This document shows, in pieces, positions 1 through 5,362 of a stretch of DNA of 5,367 nt. The stretch comes from Candidatus Acetothermia bacterium. Lineage in GTDB: Bacteria; Bipolaricaulota; Bipolaricaulia; UBA7950; UBA9294. The translations under genes were made by a program, and so were the position numbers. Every line of letters begins with the position of its first letter. Positions within the stretch are counted from its first letter, which is position 1. The notes under the pieces were generated by a model that was given only the letters and a program-made list of their open reading frames with translations, was not told the DNA's origin and searched no databases. The DNA lies in the NCBI GenBank assembly GCA_003545155.1, contig DQCH01000096.1, positions 4,700 to 10,066 on the forward strand, given 5' to 3'.

Positions 1-1251
1 ATCATCGAACCCACTGCGGATCAGCCCACCATCACGCGCGTCGGCCGGCGGCTGATCGACAAGCATCCCTGCAAGACTTTGACAAAGCGGTGCAAGGGCG
101 GGATCGGAAAGGGTCTCTCGCAACCGGTCCAGAAGCAAGACCTTCTCATCCAACCCCGCTGCGAGTTTCTCAGCAACGATGGGGACCTGTTCAAGGGTCT
201 TCTGGAGCAGGAGAAGATCAAGCGGGCTCATCCTTTTTGCTCCGAGCTTTCCGGTCAGTCTCTCCAGGTCGTGCACTTTCTTGATCATCTCCTGGAGTTC
301 CTGCTGCAGAAGCTCCCGGCCTGCAAGGGCTTCAACCACATTCAGGCGCTCTACGATCGCCTCTTGATCGGTCAGCGGAGCGAGGATCGAGCGGTGCAGA
401 AGTCGCCGCCCCATACTGGTGGCCGTTCGATCGAGAACATGCAGCAGGGTCCCTTTCTCTTGCCCTTCGCGCAGCGGTTTGACGAGCTCGAGATTGCGCA
501 CGGTGAATGGGTCAAGGTCCATCCGCTCGGAAAGCCGGTAACCTTGTAAGGGGCGAATGTGAGAAACGGCTCCTTTCTGCGTATCCTCGACGTAGGAGAG
601 GATTGCTCCCGATGCACGAAGCGCTACCTCAGAGGCACCAAGGGCTGGTGCGCTCACGCGCCCTGCGTCAAATGCATCCCATGAGAGTGGGGTGATCGCC
701 ACAGGCTTCAGAGCCTTTCCTAATTCCTCTTCCAGCTCCCGGGGGATCAGAACCTCACTTGGATGAAGGCGCGTGAACTCTCCCTTAAACGACTCCAGGT
801 CACCCGCTTCGGTGCAGGCAAACTCGCCGGTTGATAGGTCAAGTGAGGCAATTCCGAAGCATTCATCCACCGGGCAAACTGCACAGAGGTAGTTGTTTTC
901 CCCTGCCTCCAGCACCCCATCATCGAGGGTCGTCCCCGGGGTGACCACGCGCACCACTTCGCGTTTTACCAGGCCGGTCGCTTTGCGTGGATCCTCTACC
1001 TGCTGGCAGATCGCCACCTTGTGTCCCCGTTTTAGGAGCTGGTTTACATATGCCTCCCCCCGCCGTATCGGCACCCCGGCCATCGGGTTCCCGTTGCGCG
1101 CAGTTAAAACCACATCAAGCTCGCGTGAAAGTACCTCGGCGTCCTCAAAGAACGCCTCGTAGAAATCACCGAGATGAAAGAAGAGGATCGCGCTTGGATG
1201 AGCCGCCTTGATCCGCAGATACTGTTCCATCATCGGGGTTCTCTTGGGCAT
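1..1251 (-). CDS. mutS: DNA mismatch repair protein MutS, N-terminal half (cut by window edge)
   Basis: MutS binds mismatched or looped DNA as a dimer and, with MutL, starts mismatch repair in the cytoplasm. My translation gives 417 codons with no stop. The mismatch-reading domain I is clear: residues 1-15 begin MPKRTPMMEQYLRIK, followed by GDFYE at 28-32. Phe30 and Glu32 are the residues that stack on and contact the mispair in the family. PMAGVP (56-61), VAICQQVEDP (79-88) and VVTPGT (102-107) follow. The connector domain and the start of the lever/core region (TSMGRRLLHRSILAPL) fill the rest. The clamp end and the Walker ATPase are beyond the left edge, about half of a usual 800-870 residue protein. 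The ATG at 1251 is preceded by an in-frame TAG and no closer in-frame start. It has no convincing Shine-Dalgarno site, but a good -10 hexamer lies just upstream. mutL lies 92 bp upstream on the same strand. Odd: the usual PYH after GV is P-I-R here (61-63). Confidence 0.97.
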   Translation of the reverse strand, partial: MPKRTPMMEQYLRIKAAHPSAILFFHLGDFYEAFFEDAEVLSRELDVVLTARNGNPMAGVPIRRGEAYVNQLLKRGHKVAICQQVEDPRKATGLVKREVVRVVTPGTTLDDGVLEAGENNYLCAVCPVDECFGIASLDLSTGEFACTEAGDLESFKGEFTRLHPSEVLIPRELEEELGKALKPVAITPLSWDAFDAGRVSAPALGASEVALRASGAILSYVEDTQKGAVSHIRPLQGYRLSERMDLDPFTVRNLELVKPLREGQEKGTLLHVLDRTATSMGRRLLHRSILAPLTDQEAIVERLNVVEALAGRELLQQELQEMIKKVHDLERLTGKLGAKRMSPLDLLLLQKTLEQVPIVAEKLAAGLDEKVLLLDRLRETLSDPALAPLCQSLAGMLVDQPPADARDGGLIRSGFDD

Positions 1252-1262
1252 GGCGATCTTTA

Positions 1263-1291
1263 AGTATACCGAGGTCTATCTACCGCGTAAA
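1263..1291 (-). promoter_or_regulatory. Candidate sigma70-like promoter directly before mutS
   Basis: Read on the minus strand: a -35-like TTTACG (1291-1286; 4 of 6 to consensus), a 17-bp spacer, and a -10-like TATACT (1268-1263; 5 of 6). The -10 ends 11 bp before the mutS ATG, so the predicted transcript would start only a few bases before the start codon. It would let mutS be expressed apart from mutL. Inferred from sequence match only. Confidence 0.4.
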
Positions 1292-1316
1292 AGGAAGCAT
1301 CGCAATAGGCGACAGA

Positions 1317-1333
1317 CTGAGCATGCGTCTCAG
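1317..1333. repeat. Small inverted repeat in the mutL-mutS spacer
   Basis: CTGAG and CTCAG form a perfect 5-bp inverted repeat around a 7-base loop, 11 bp after the mutL stop in the direction of transcription. No T-run follows on the minus strand, so it is not a convincing intrinsic terminator. At most it is a weak attenuating or 3'-end hairpin. Confidence 0.3.
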
Positions 1334-1343
1334 GCATGGCCTT

Positions 1344-3056
1344 TCAGGCTCGTTTGAATCGCCGGTCGAGCTCCTCGCGTGAGATGGTAAAGATGATCGG
1401 CCGACCGTGCGGACAGGTGTACGGGTTTTGAAGCTCCATCAACCGCTCTACCAGCGATTGCTGTTCCTCTAACGGTAGCCGGTCCCCGGCCTTGATAGCC
1501 CCAGCACAGGCAAGCTCGGCAAGAAGGTCCTCAAACAGCGCTTCTCTCACTTTTTCACCACGGGCCAGCAACTCAGAGAGCCGCTCGGCCAGCTCTTGAA
1601 ACCCGTAACGCGCCTGTCCCTCCGCAAGGAGGCTTGGATACTCGCGCAAAAGGAACGTCCCCCCGCCAAACTCATCGAGAACTATCCCCACCTGCTCCAG
1701 TTCCTTTAGTCCGGCCGTGAGGCGGGCGGCATTCTCAAAGGAGAGTTCGAGGCGAACGGGCAGGAGGAATTGCTGCCGCGTAACCTCTCCTTGGTGGAAC
1801 TGTTCACACAATTCTTCATAAAGAATACGCTCATGGGCGATGTGTTGATCCACGATCTCCAGGCCGCCCGCGGTCTCAACGAGAAGATAGGTCTTCTGCA
1901 GTTGGCCGATCACGCGTCGCTCCCCACTAACCCTCACTTTTTCCTCTTGCCGTAACGTCTGTCTCACGGTGAGCTCACGTCGCAGGTCAAATGGAAGTTC
2001 CTTCGTCTGCGAGGTTGAAGTCCTCTCCCGCAGCTCGTCTGGTCGCGGAGCAAGAAACGGCGCGACGATGTAGCGTGAGGACAGAGCACTCTCTAAGGCT
2101 TGAGTTAAAACCTCCTGCACTGCTCGCGGTTTGGCAAAGCGGATCTCTTCCTTGCGTGGATGCACATTCACATCCACACTATTCAAAGGAAGCTCAACGC
2201 GGATCACCGCAAGCGGATAGGTCCCGCGACGAAGCATCCCGCGATAGGCGCTCGCCAGCACATAAGAAAGGCCACGGTCGTTCACTGGCCGACCGTTGAC
2301 GCAGAACAGTTGATCTCGGCGGTTTCCCCGTTTGAGGTCAGGCTGGCTGATAAACCCGGATATCGCAATCCCGTTTCGTTCTGCCTCGAGGGGGATCATC
2401 GCTCGTGCCACTTGAGCCCCGTAGACTTGGGCGATCCGGTCAAGAAGACTGCTGACATGCGGGGCTGTGAGGATTGCTCTTTCATCGTGCTTGAGTAACC
2501 AGGAAACATCCGCAAAAGCCAAGGCAAGCCGGTGAAAAACACGGTTAGCATGAAAAAACTCAGTGCGCGCCGAGCCGAGGAAGTTCGCCCGTGCGGGAAG
2601 GTTGAAGAAGAGATTCTCTACCTCCACTGTTGTCCCCGGCGCGCGGGCAGCCGGCAGTGGTCCCTCCACATCTCCGGCGATTACTCTCACTTGGTGGGCT
2701 TCCTTTTCCCCGTGCACACACGAGATGATCCGCATCCGCGCCACCGAAGCGATGCTTGCCAAAGCCTCACCGCGGAAACCGAGCGTGGAAATAGTATCAA
2801 GGTCGGTCTCCTGTGCGATCTTGCTTGTAGTGTGGCGCTCCACACACAGATTAAGGTCGTCTGCATCCATTCCCTCCCCGTCGTCGCGTACCACGATCGA
2901 ACGAGTCCCTCCCTCCTCAATCGCAACGGAGATACTCTCACTTTTTGCGTCAAGAGAGTTCTCCAACAGTTCCTTTAGCGCCGAGGCAGGGCGCTCGATC
3001 ACCTCTCCAGCTGCGATCTTCCGCGTTAGGGTCTCACCAAGCCTGCGAATCGTCAT
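1344..3056 (-). CDS. mutL: DNA mismatch repair protein MutL (endonuclease type)
   Basis: MutL couples mismatch recognition by MutS to strand removal. In bacteria without MutH its C-terminal domain nicks DNA itself. The 570-residue protein starts MTIRRLGETLTRKIAAGEV. With this ATG the GHKL ATPase residues fall at Glu29, Asn33 and Asp58, the same numbers as in E. coli MutL. That is why I prefer it to a GTG 27 bp upstream (3083). GEGM (60-63), TSKI (77-80) and GFRGEALASI (93-102) complete the ATP lid motifs. After a short linker the C-terminal domain has the metal-binding nuclease motif DQHIAHERILYE (403-414; consensus DQHAx2Ex4E), then CAGAIKAGD and CPHGRP (548-553), and ends in FKRA. The fourth position of the nuclease motif is Ile instead of Ala, while the metal-ligand Asp, His and Glu residues are kept. 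It is upstream of mutS and divergent from the HTH-HD pair. No strong ribosome binding site precedes either start. Confidence 0.97.
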   Translation of the reverse strand: MTIRRLGETLTRKIAAGEVIERPASALKELLENSLDAKSESISVAIEEGGTRSIVVRDDGEGMDADDLNLCVERHTTSKIAQETDLDTISTLGFRGEALASIASVARMRIISCVHGEKEAHQVRVIAGDVEGPLPAARAPGTTVEVENLFFNLPARANFLGSARTEFFHANRVFHRLALAFADVSWLLKHDERAILTAPHVSSLLDRIAQVYGAQVARAMIPLEAERNGIAISGFISQPDLKRGNRRDQLFCVNGRPVNDRGLSYVLASAYRGMLRRGTYPLAVIRVELPLNSVDVNVHPRKEEIRFAKPRAVQEVLTQALESALSSRYIVAPFLAPRPDELRERTSTSQTKELPFDLRRELTVRQTLRQEEKVRVSGERRVIGQLQKTYLLVETAGGLEIVDQHIAHERILYEELCEQFHQGEVTRQQFLLPVRLELSFENAARLTAGLKELEQVGIVLDEFGGGTFLLREYPSLLAEGQARYGFQELAERLSELLARGEKVREALFEDLLAELACAGAIKAGDRLPLEEQQSLVERLMELQNPYTCPHGRPIIFTISREELDRRFKRA

Positions 3057-3097
3057 ATCACTGAAAGGTAACTCATCCCTCACTCGCCGGCAACACG

Positions 3098-3126
3098 TTG
3101 GCGAAAAGCTAAAAATACGGTATCGT
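3098..3126 (+). promoter_or_regulatory. Candidate promoter for the HTH-HD operon
   Basis: TTGGCG (3098-3103; 4 of 6 to the -35 consensus), 17-bp spacer, TATCGT (3121-3126; 4 of 6 to the -10). It sits in the short divergent region between mutL and the HTH gene. The -10 ends 10 bp before the first ATG (3137) and 16 bp before the preferred ATG (3143), so the leader would be very short. Match-based inference only. Confidence 0.3.
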
Positions 3127-3142
3127 AGGGCTAAGGATGGAT

Positions 3143-3580
3143 ATGCATACGATCAGTGACCTGCGGAAGCTTCTGGGCCTTACTACGACCAACCAGGTGC
3201 GCAATCGCATCGAGGCGATCAAAGATGTTCTCTCAGATCATCTGCGCCGCGGCCCCAACAACCAAATCCTGATCACCGAGGGCGGAGTCGAACTTCTTCG
3301 CCGCCTACAAAACCTCTACGATAGCGGGCTAACTATAACAGAAGCGAGTGAAGTTATACGCAGTAGTTCCCTTATAGAATCATCTTTAGAGAATAAAATC
3401 TCATCCGGTTTTGTACAAAAGCAAGTAAATGCGAAGGAGAGAGAGGAGTTGATCGCGGTGCTTAAAGAGGAAATAGCCTTCTTGCGTGAACGCGTGGCGT
3501 TTCTTGAACAACGCAAAGAACAAAGACCAAAAGCCGACAAGAAGCACGAATGGTGGGAAAAGCTACGGGAAGAGGTTTAA
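3143..3580 (+). CDS. MerR-like winged-helix DNA-binding protein with C-terminal coiled coil
   Basis: A small predicted DNA-binding protein of 145 residues that I cannot assign to a named family. Residues 3-35 (ISDLRKLLGLTTTNQVRNRI and on) look like a helix-turn-helix of the MerR type. RGPNNQILIT (36-45) fits the wing, and VELLRRLQNLYDSGLTITEA (49-68) resembles the helix after the MerR wing. Residues about 97-127 are rich in Glu, Lys, Arg and Leu with heptad spacing, typical of a dimerising coiled coil. The protein ends in a charged tail with a Trp pair (EWWEKLREEV), a style I recall in some phage and plasmid HTH proteins. ATG 3143 has AAGGA five bases ahead. ATG 3137, two codons earlier, overlaps that Shine-Dalgarno site, so I reject it. 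Its stop codon shares one base with the HD gene's start. Residues 63-97 use AT-rich codons unlike the neighbours. It may regulate its own operon. Confidence 0.75.
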   Translation: MHTISDLRKLLGLTTTNQVRNRIEAIKDVLSDHLRRGPNNQILITEGGVELLRRLQNLYDSGLTITEASEVIRSSSLIESSLENKISSGFVQKQVNAKEREELIAVLKEEIAFLRERVAFLEQRKEQRPKADKKHEWWEKLREEV

Positions 3581-4353
3581 TGGGACTCAATCTTCCACTT
3601 CATGGAAACGAGCGGCTGGGTAGGGTCGTAGAGCGGATCGATAGGTCGGTACGGCTCTCCACCCTGTGGAGTGCCTCGAACGTGACGGCGATCGACCGCA
3701 TGCACATAAACGACCACGGTCCGGTGCACATCAAGATCATCACAAACATTGCCCTAAAGCTCTTGCGCCTTCTCATCGAGGGCGGGGTGGTGCCGAGTGT
3801 GGTCACCGATTATCACCTGGACGCGGAGGATGCGGAGGTGATCGTCTGCCTGGCCTGCGTCCTGCACGATATCGGACACGTCATTCACCGACATCGCCAT
3901 GAGGAACTCTCACTCATCCTTGCCCCACCGTTGATCCAAGAGTTCCTCGAGGGGATCTATCCCGAGAAGGAGGCGACCATCCTCGAAGGGGAAATCCTTC
4001 ACGCCATACACGCGCATCGCCGCGATATCCTCCCCCTGACCGTGGAGGCGGGAGTAGTGAAGATCGCCGATGCGCTGGACATGGAATCGGGACGGGCACG
4101 TATTCCGTTTACGACCGGTAAAGCATCGATCCACTCCGTCTCCGCGATGGCGATCAAGAAGGTTCTCCTCGCGAAAGGAGAGGAACGCCCGGTTAAGATC
4201 CACATTAAGATGTCGAACTCCGCGGGGATCTTCCAGCTCGATAACCTCCTGCGCGAGAAGTTGAAGCGCTCGGGGATCGCCCCCTACTTCGAGGTAACGG
4301 GCGAGGTTGTAGGCGAGGAGAAAAAGATCGTCGAAAGATACACGATCGAATGA
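3580..4353 (+). CDS. HD-domain predicted metal-dependent phosphohydrolase
   Basis: A 257-residue soluble protein of the HD superfamily, whose members use bound metal to hydrolyse phosphoester bonds, often in nucleotides. Visible metal-site candidates in order: DHGPVH (45-50, His50), HDIGH (96-100, the defining His96-Asp97), a His-rich stretch with His103, His105 and His107-Glu108, His141/His144/His146, and ADALD (163-167). The extra histidines after HD suggest a site for two or more metals. The C-terminal part (IHIKMSNSAGIFQLDNLLREKLKRSG) reads like a group of HD proteins I remember from archaea and some deep-branching bacteria. Their substrate is unknown to me. The chosen ATG overlaps the HTH gene's TAA by one base and has GGAAGAGG ahead. 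An in-frame ATG 30 bp upstream (3550) would overlap the HTH gene much more and lacks such a site. It is almost surely translated by coupling with the HTH gene. Confidence 0.88.
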   Translation: MGLNLPLHGNERLGRVVERIDRSVRLSTLWSASNVTAIDRMHINDHGPVHIKIITNIALKLLRLLIEGGVVPSVVTDYHLDAEDAEVIVCLACVLHDIGHVIHRHRHEELSLILAPPLIQEFLEGIYPEKEATILEGEILHAIHAHRRDILPLTVEAGVVKIADALDMESGRARIPFTTGKASIHSVSAMAIKKVLLAKGEERPVKIHIKMSNSAGIFQLDNLLREKLKRSGIAPYFEVTGEVVGEEKKIVERYTIE

Positions 4354-4384
4354 GAGGCTCATAAATCGCCTCGTCCGCCTCGAC

Positions 4385-4479
4385 CCTGGGTGAAATAGGG
4401 TCTCGCAGCAGAGGTGTGACAGTGTCCCCCTTCTTCTCAACGCACAAAACCCACTTCTCTAGGGCATTTCGGACCCAGG
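4385..4479. repeat. Imperfect long hairpin between HD gene and recombinase
   Basis: CCTGGGT (4385-4391) pairs with ACCCAGG (4473-4479), GAAAT (4392-4396) with ATTTC (4466-4470), AGAG (4410-4413) with CTCT (4457-4460), and GTG (4414-4416) with CAC (4452-4454). That is 19 pairs in a nested fold, with a GG bulge, a TT bulge and one internal loop. A competing short stem, GACCCT/AGGGTC (4382-4387 and 4397-4402), uses part of the same sequence. It begins 31 bp after the HD stop. It could be a 3'-end structure of the HTH-HD transcript or a folded site used by the recombinase. No T-run follows, so it is not a standard terminator. Confidence 0.5.
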
Positions 4480-4488
4480 ATAGAACTT

Positions 4489-4516
4489 TCGCAACAAAAG
4501 TGACCTTTTGTTGCGA
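4489..4516. repeat. Perfect 28-bp palindromic site, dif-like geometry
   Basis: TCGCAACAAAA (4489-4499) and TTTTGTTGCGA (4506-4516) are perfect inverted 11-mers around GTGACC (4500-4505). The outer bases of that centre (G and C) also pair, so the symmetry is 12+4+12. The 11-6-11 layout of 28 bp is that of Xer/dif core sites, where each arm binds one recombinase and strands are exchanged at the edges of the centre. It ends 64 bp before the start codon of a tyrosine recombinase. The letters themselves do not match the dif sequences I remember. Alternatives are an operator for a dimeric regulator, or a hairpin terminator lacking a T-run. The palindrome is seen directly; the recombination role is inferred. 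Confidence 0.85.
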
Positions 4517-4543
4517 CACCTGTCCGTTGTCGCGCGCCGGTGT

Positions 4544-4571
4544 TTGGCTACCGTCTACTGCGACATATAAA
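4544..4571 (+). promoter_or_regulatory. Candidate promoter of the recombinase gene
   Basis: TTGGCT (4544-4549; 4 of 6), 16-bp spacer, TATAAA (4566-4571; 5 of 6). The -10 runs straight into the purine-rich AGGGGG ahead of the GTG start, with only 9 bp between the -10 and the start codon. Either the transcript is nearly leaderless, or a promoter further upstream is used and AGGGGG serves as the ribosome binding site. The palindrome at 4489-4516 lies just upstream, where a bound recombinase could control this promoter. Confidence 0.35.
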
Positions 4572-4580
4572 GGGGGAAAG

Positions 4581-5201
4581 GTGCCGCTTGAGGTCACACA
4601 CGAAGACTTTCTAACGCTTGAACAGGTCCATGCCCTGAAGACACATTGCCGCGAGCGTGCCGCGGCGCCTGAGGCCGATGGTCGTAAGAATCCGGTGCGC
4701 AACTGGGCGATCCTCCACGTTGCTTTAGACACCGGTCTGCGCGCCTCGGAGATATGTAATCTGCGTGTTCGCGACTTAATCCTTGATCGGGAGAACGCCT
4801 CGCTGATCGTCCAGCACGGCAAAGGCGACAAGAAACGCGGTGTGAAGATGGGGAAAGCCCTGCGTGAGCATTTACTCGATTTTCTCACTTGGAAGGAGCA
4901 GGTAGGAGAGTCGATGACCGGTCATGCATCGCTCTTTGTCTCTTCGCGCAATGGGGGCCCACTCACCCGCAGCGCGGTCTATCGAATCTTCAAGTTAAAC
5001 GCAGAGGCAATCAGCCTTCCAGCGCGGTTCTCCATTCACTCTTGTCGGCATACCTACGCCTCTTTGCTCTACAGGGCGTCCGAGTACAACATCCGCCTTG
5101 TGCAAAAGCAACTCGGCCACCGCTCGATCCAGACCACGCAGATCTACGCCGATGTACTGAGTGAAGACGCCGCTATCGCGGTGAACAGGCTTCCTCAGTA
5201 A
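4581..5201 (+). CDS. Single-domain tyrosine recombinase (XerC/D-integrase superfamily)
   Basis: Tyrosine recombinases cut and rejoin DNA through a 3'-phosphotyrosine to integrate, excise, invert or resolve DNA. The predicted 206-residue protein carries the complete catalytic set: Arg54 (TGLRASEICNLR), Lys81 (HGKGDKK), His153 and Arg156 (HSCRHTYAS), His180 (LGHRSIQTTQ) and nucleophile Tyr189 (IYADV). What is missing is the N-terminal core-binding domain of about 90-100 residues found in XerC, XerD and phage integrases. It resembles the FimB/FimE size class in this respect. I chose GTG 4581 because AGGGGG sits directly before it. The frame stays open to 4416, but that extension (55 codons) is not like a core-binding domain and runs through the palindrome. 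The gene stands alone, 227 bp after the HD gene, between two structured non-coding stretches. Its targets are unknown; local inversion, a mobile unit or plasmid resolution are all possible. Confidence 0.9.
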   Translation: MPLEVTHEDFLTLEQVHALKTHCRERAAAPEADGRKNPVRNWAILHVALDTGLRASEICNLRVRDLILDRENASLIVQHGKGDKKRGVKMGKALREHLLDFLTWKEQVGESMTGHASLFVSSRNGGPLTRSAVYRIFKLNAEAISLPARFSIHSCRHTYASLLYRASEYNIRLVQKQLGHRSIQTTQIYADVLSEDAAIAVNRLPQ

Positions 5202-5260
5202 CGGTTTGCCAGACTCTCTCGCTCGTTTGGTTGCCTTCCTAATCCTCCGATTGGCTGTTG
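5202..5260. other. Short non-coding stretch after the recombinase
   Basis: No credible gene or T-run terminator is seen here. A tiny inverted repeat (AATC-CTCC-GATT) is present and is probably chance. GTTTGCC (5204-5210) recurs inside the downstream hairpin (5303-5309 reads GTTTGCC), a 7-bp match of doubtful meaning. Confidence 0.4.
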
Positions 5261-5362
5261 AAAGGGAACAAAAGCTTCGGATAGTATTCGTTAGATGAGT
5301 TCGTTTGCCGCTACGGGTGGCGAAAGTGTTGCGGCAGATCTCTTCTAACGGATGTTCCCTTT
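5261..5362. repeat. Long nested palindromic hairpin element downstream of the recombinase
   Basis: Four stems nest in register: AAAGGGAACA (5261-5270) with TGTTCCCTTT (5353-5362); TTCGTTAGA (5287-5295) with TCTAACGGA (5344-5352, one G-T pair); GAG (5297-5299) with CTC (5340-5342); and GTTTGCCGC (5303-5311) with GCGGCAGAT (5331-5339, two G-T pairs). TAC/GTG (5312-5314, 5326-5328) may close the loop GGGTGGCGAAA. The right arm is almost continuously paired from 5331 to 5362. The left arm carries a 16-base bulge (5271-5286) and a 3-base bulge. With over 30 pairs this is far beyond chance. It could be a small structured RNA, a MITE-like palindromic repeat, or a folded single-strand recombination site. 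No strand or function can be assigned from one copy. Confidence 0.8.

Noticed and set aside
79..549. Plus-strand 156-codon open frame opposite mutS.
   Set aside because: The minus strand is unambiguous MutS; the plus frame is a by-product of its codon use.
2532..3159. Plus-strand open frames opposite mutL (148 and 198 codons).
   Set aside because: They are antisense to the conserved MutL ATPase domain and have no recognisable domain.
4382..4402. GACCCT/AGGGTC stem after the HD gene as an intrinsic terminator.
   Set aside because: Only six pairs, a nine-base loop and no T-run after it; it competes with the larger 4385-4479 fold.
4416..4580. 55-codon N-terminal extension of the recombinase reading frame (GTG at 4416).
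   Set aside because: It runs through the 28-bp palindrome and part of a hairpin, has no core-binding-domain character and lacks a good ribosome binding site, while GTG 4581 has AGGGGG directly ahead.
4205..4888. Long minus-strand open frame (227 codons) across the end of the HD gene and the recombinase.
   Set aside because: Its translation is Arg/Ser-rich and compositionally random, and it lies antisense to two well-supported genes.
5261..5276. AAAGGGAACAAAAGCT matches the bases after the T3 promoter in common cloning vectors, raising vector contamination.
   Set aside because: The match stops at about 16 bases, the sequence on both sides differs from those vectors, and the segment forms part of a larger native-looking hairpin. 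Probably coincidence.
5206..5298. A 30-codon plus-strand frame starting with TTG just after the recombinase.
   Set aside because: No ribosome binding site, a weak start codon, overlap with the hairpin, and no recognisable sequence.
5261..5362. Integron attC site.
   Set aside because: An attC site should read RYYYAAC first and GTTRRRY last. Here the GTTAGAT-like and CTAAC-like boxes occur in the opposite order on both strands, and the outer stem is GGGAAC/GTTCCC.
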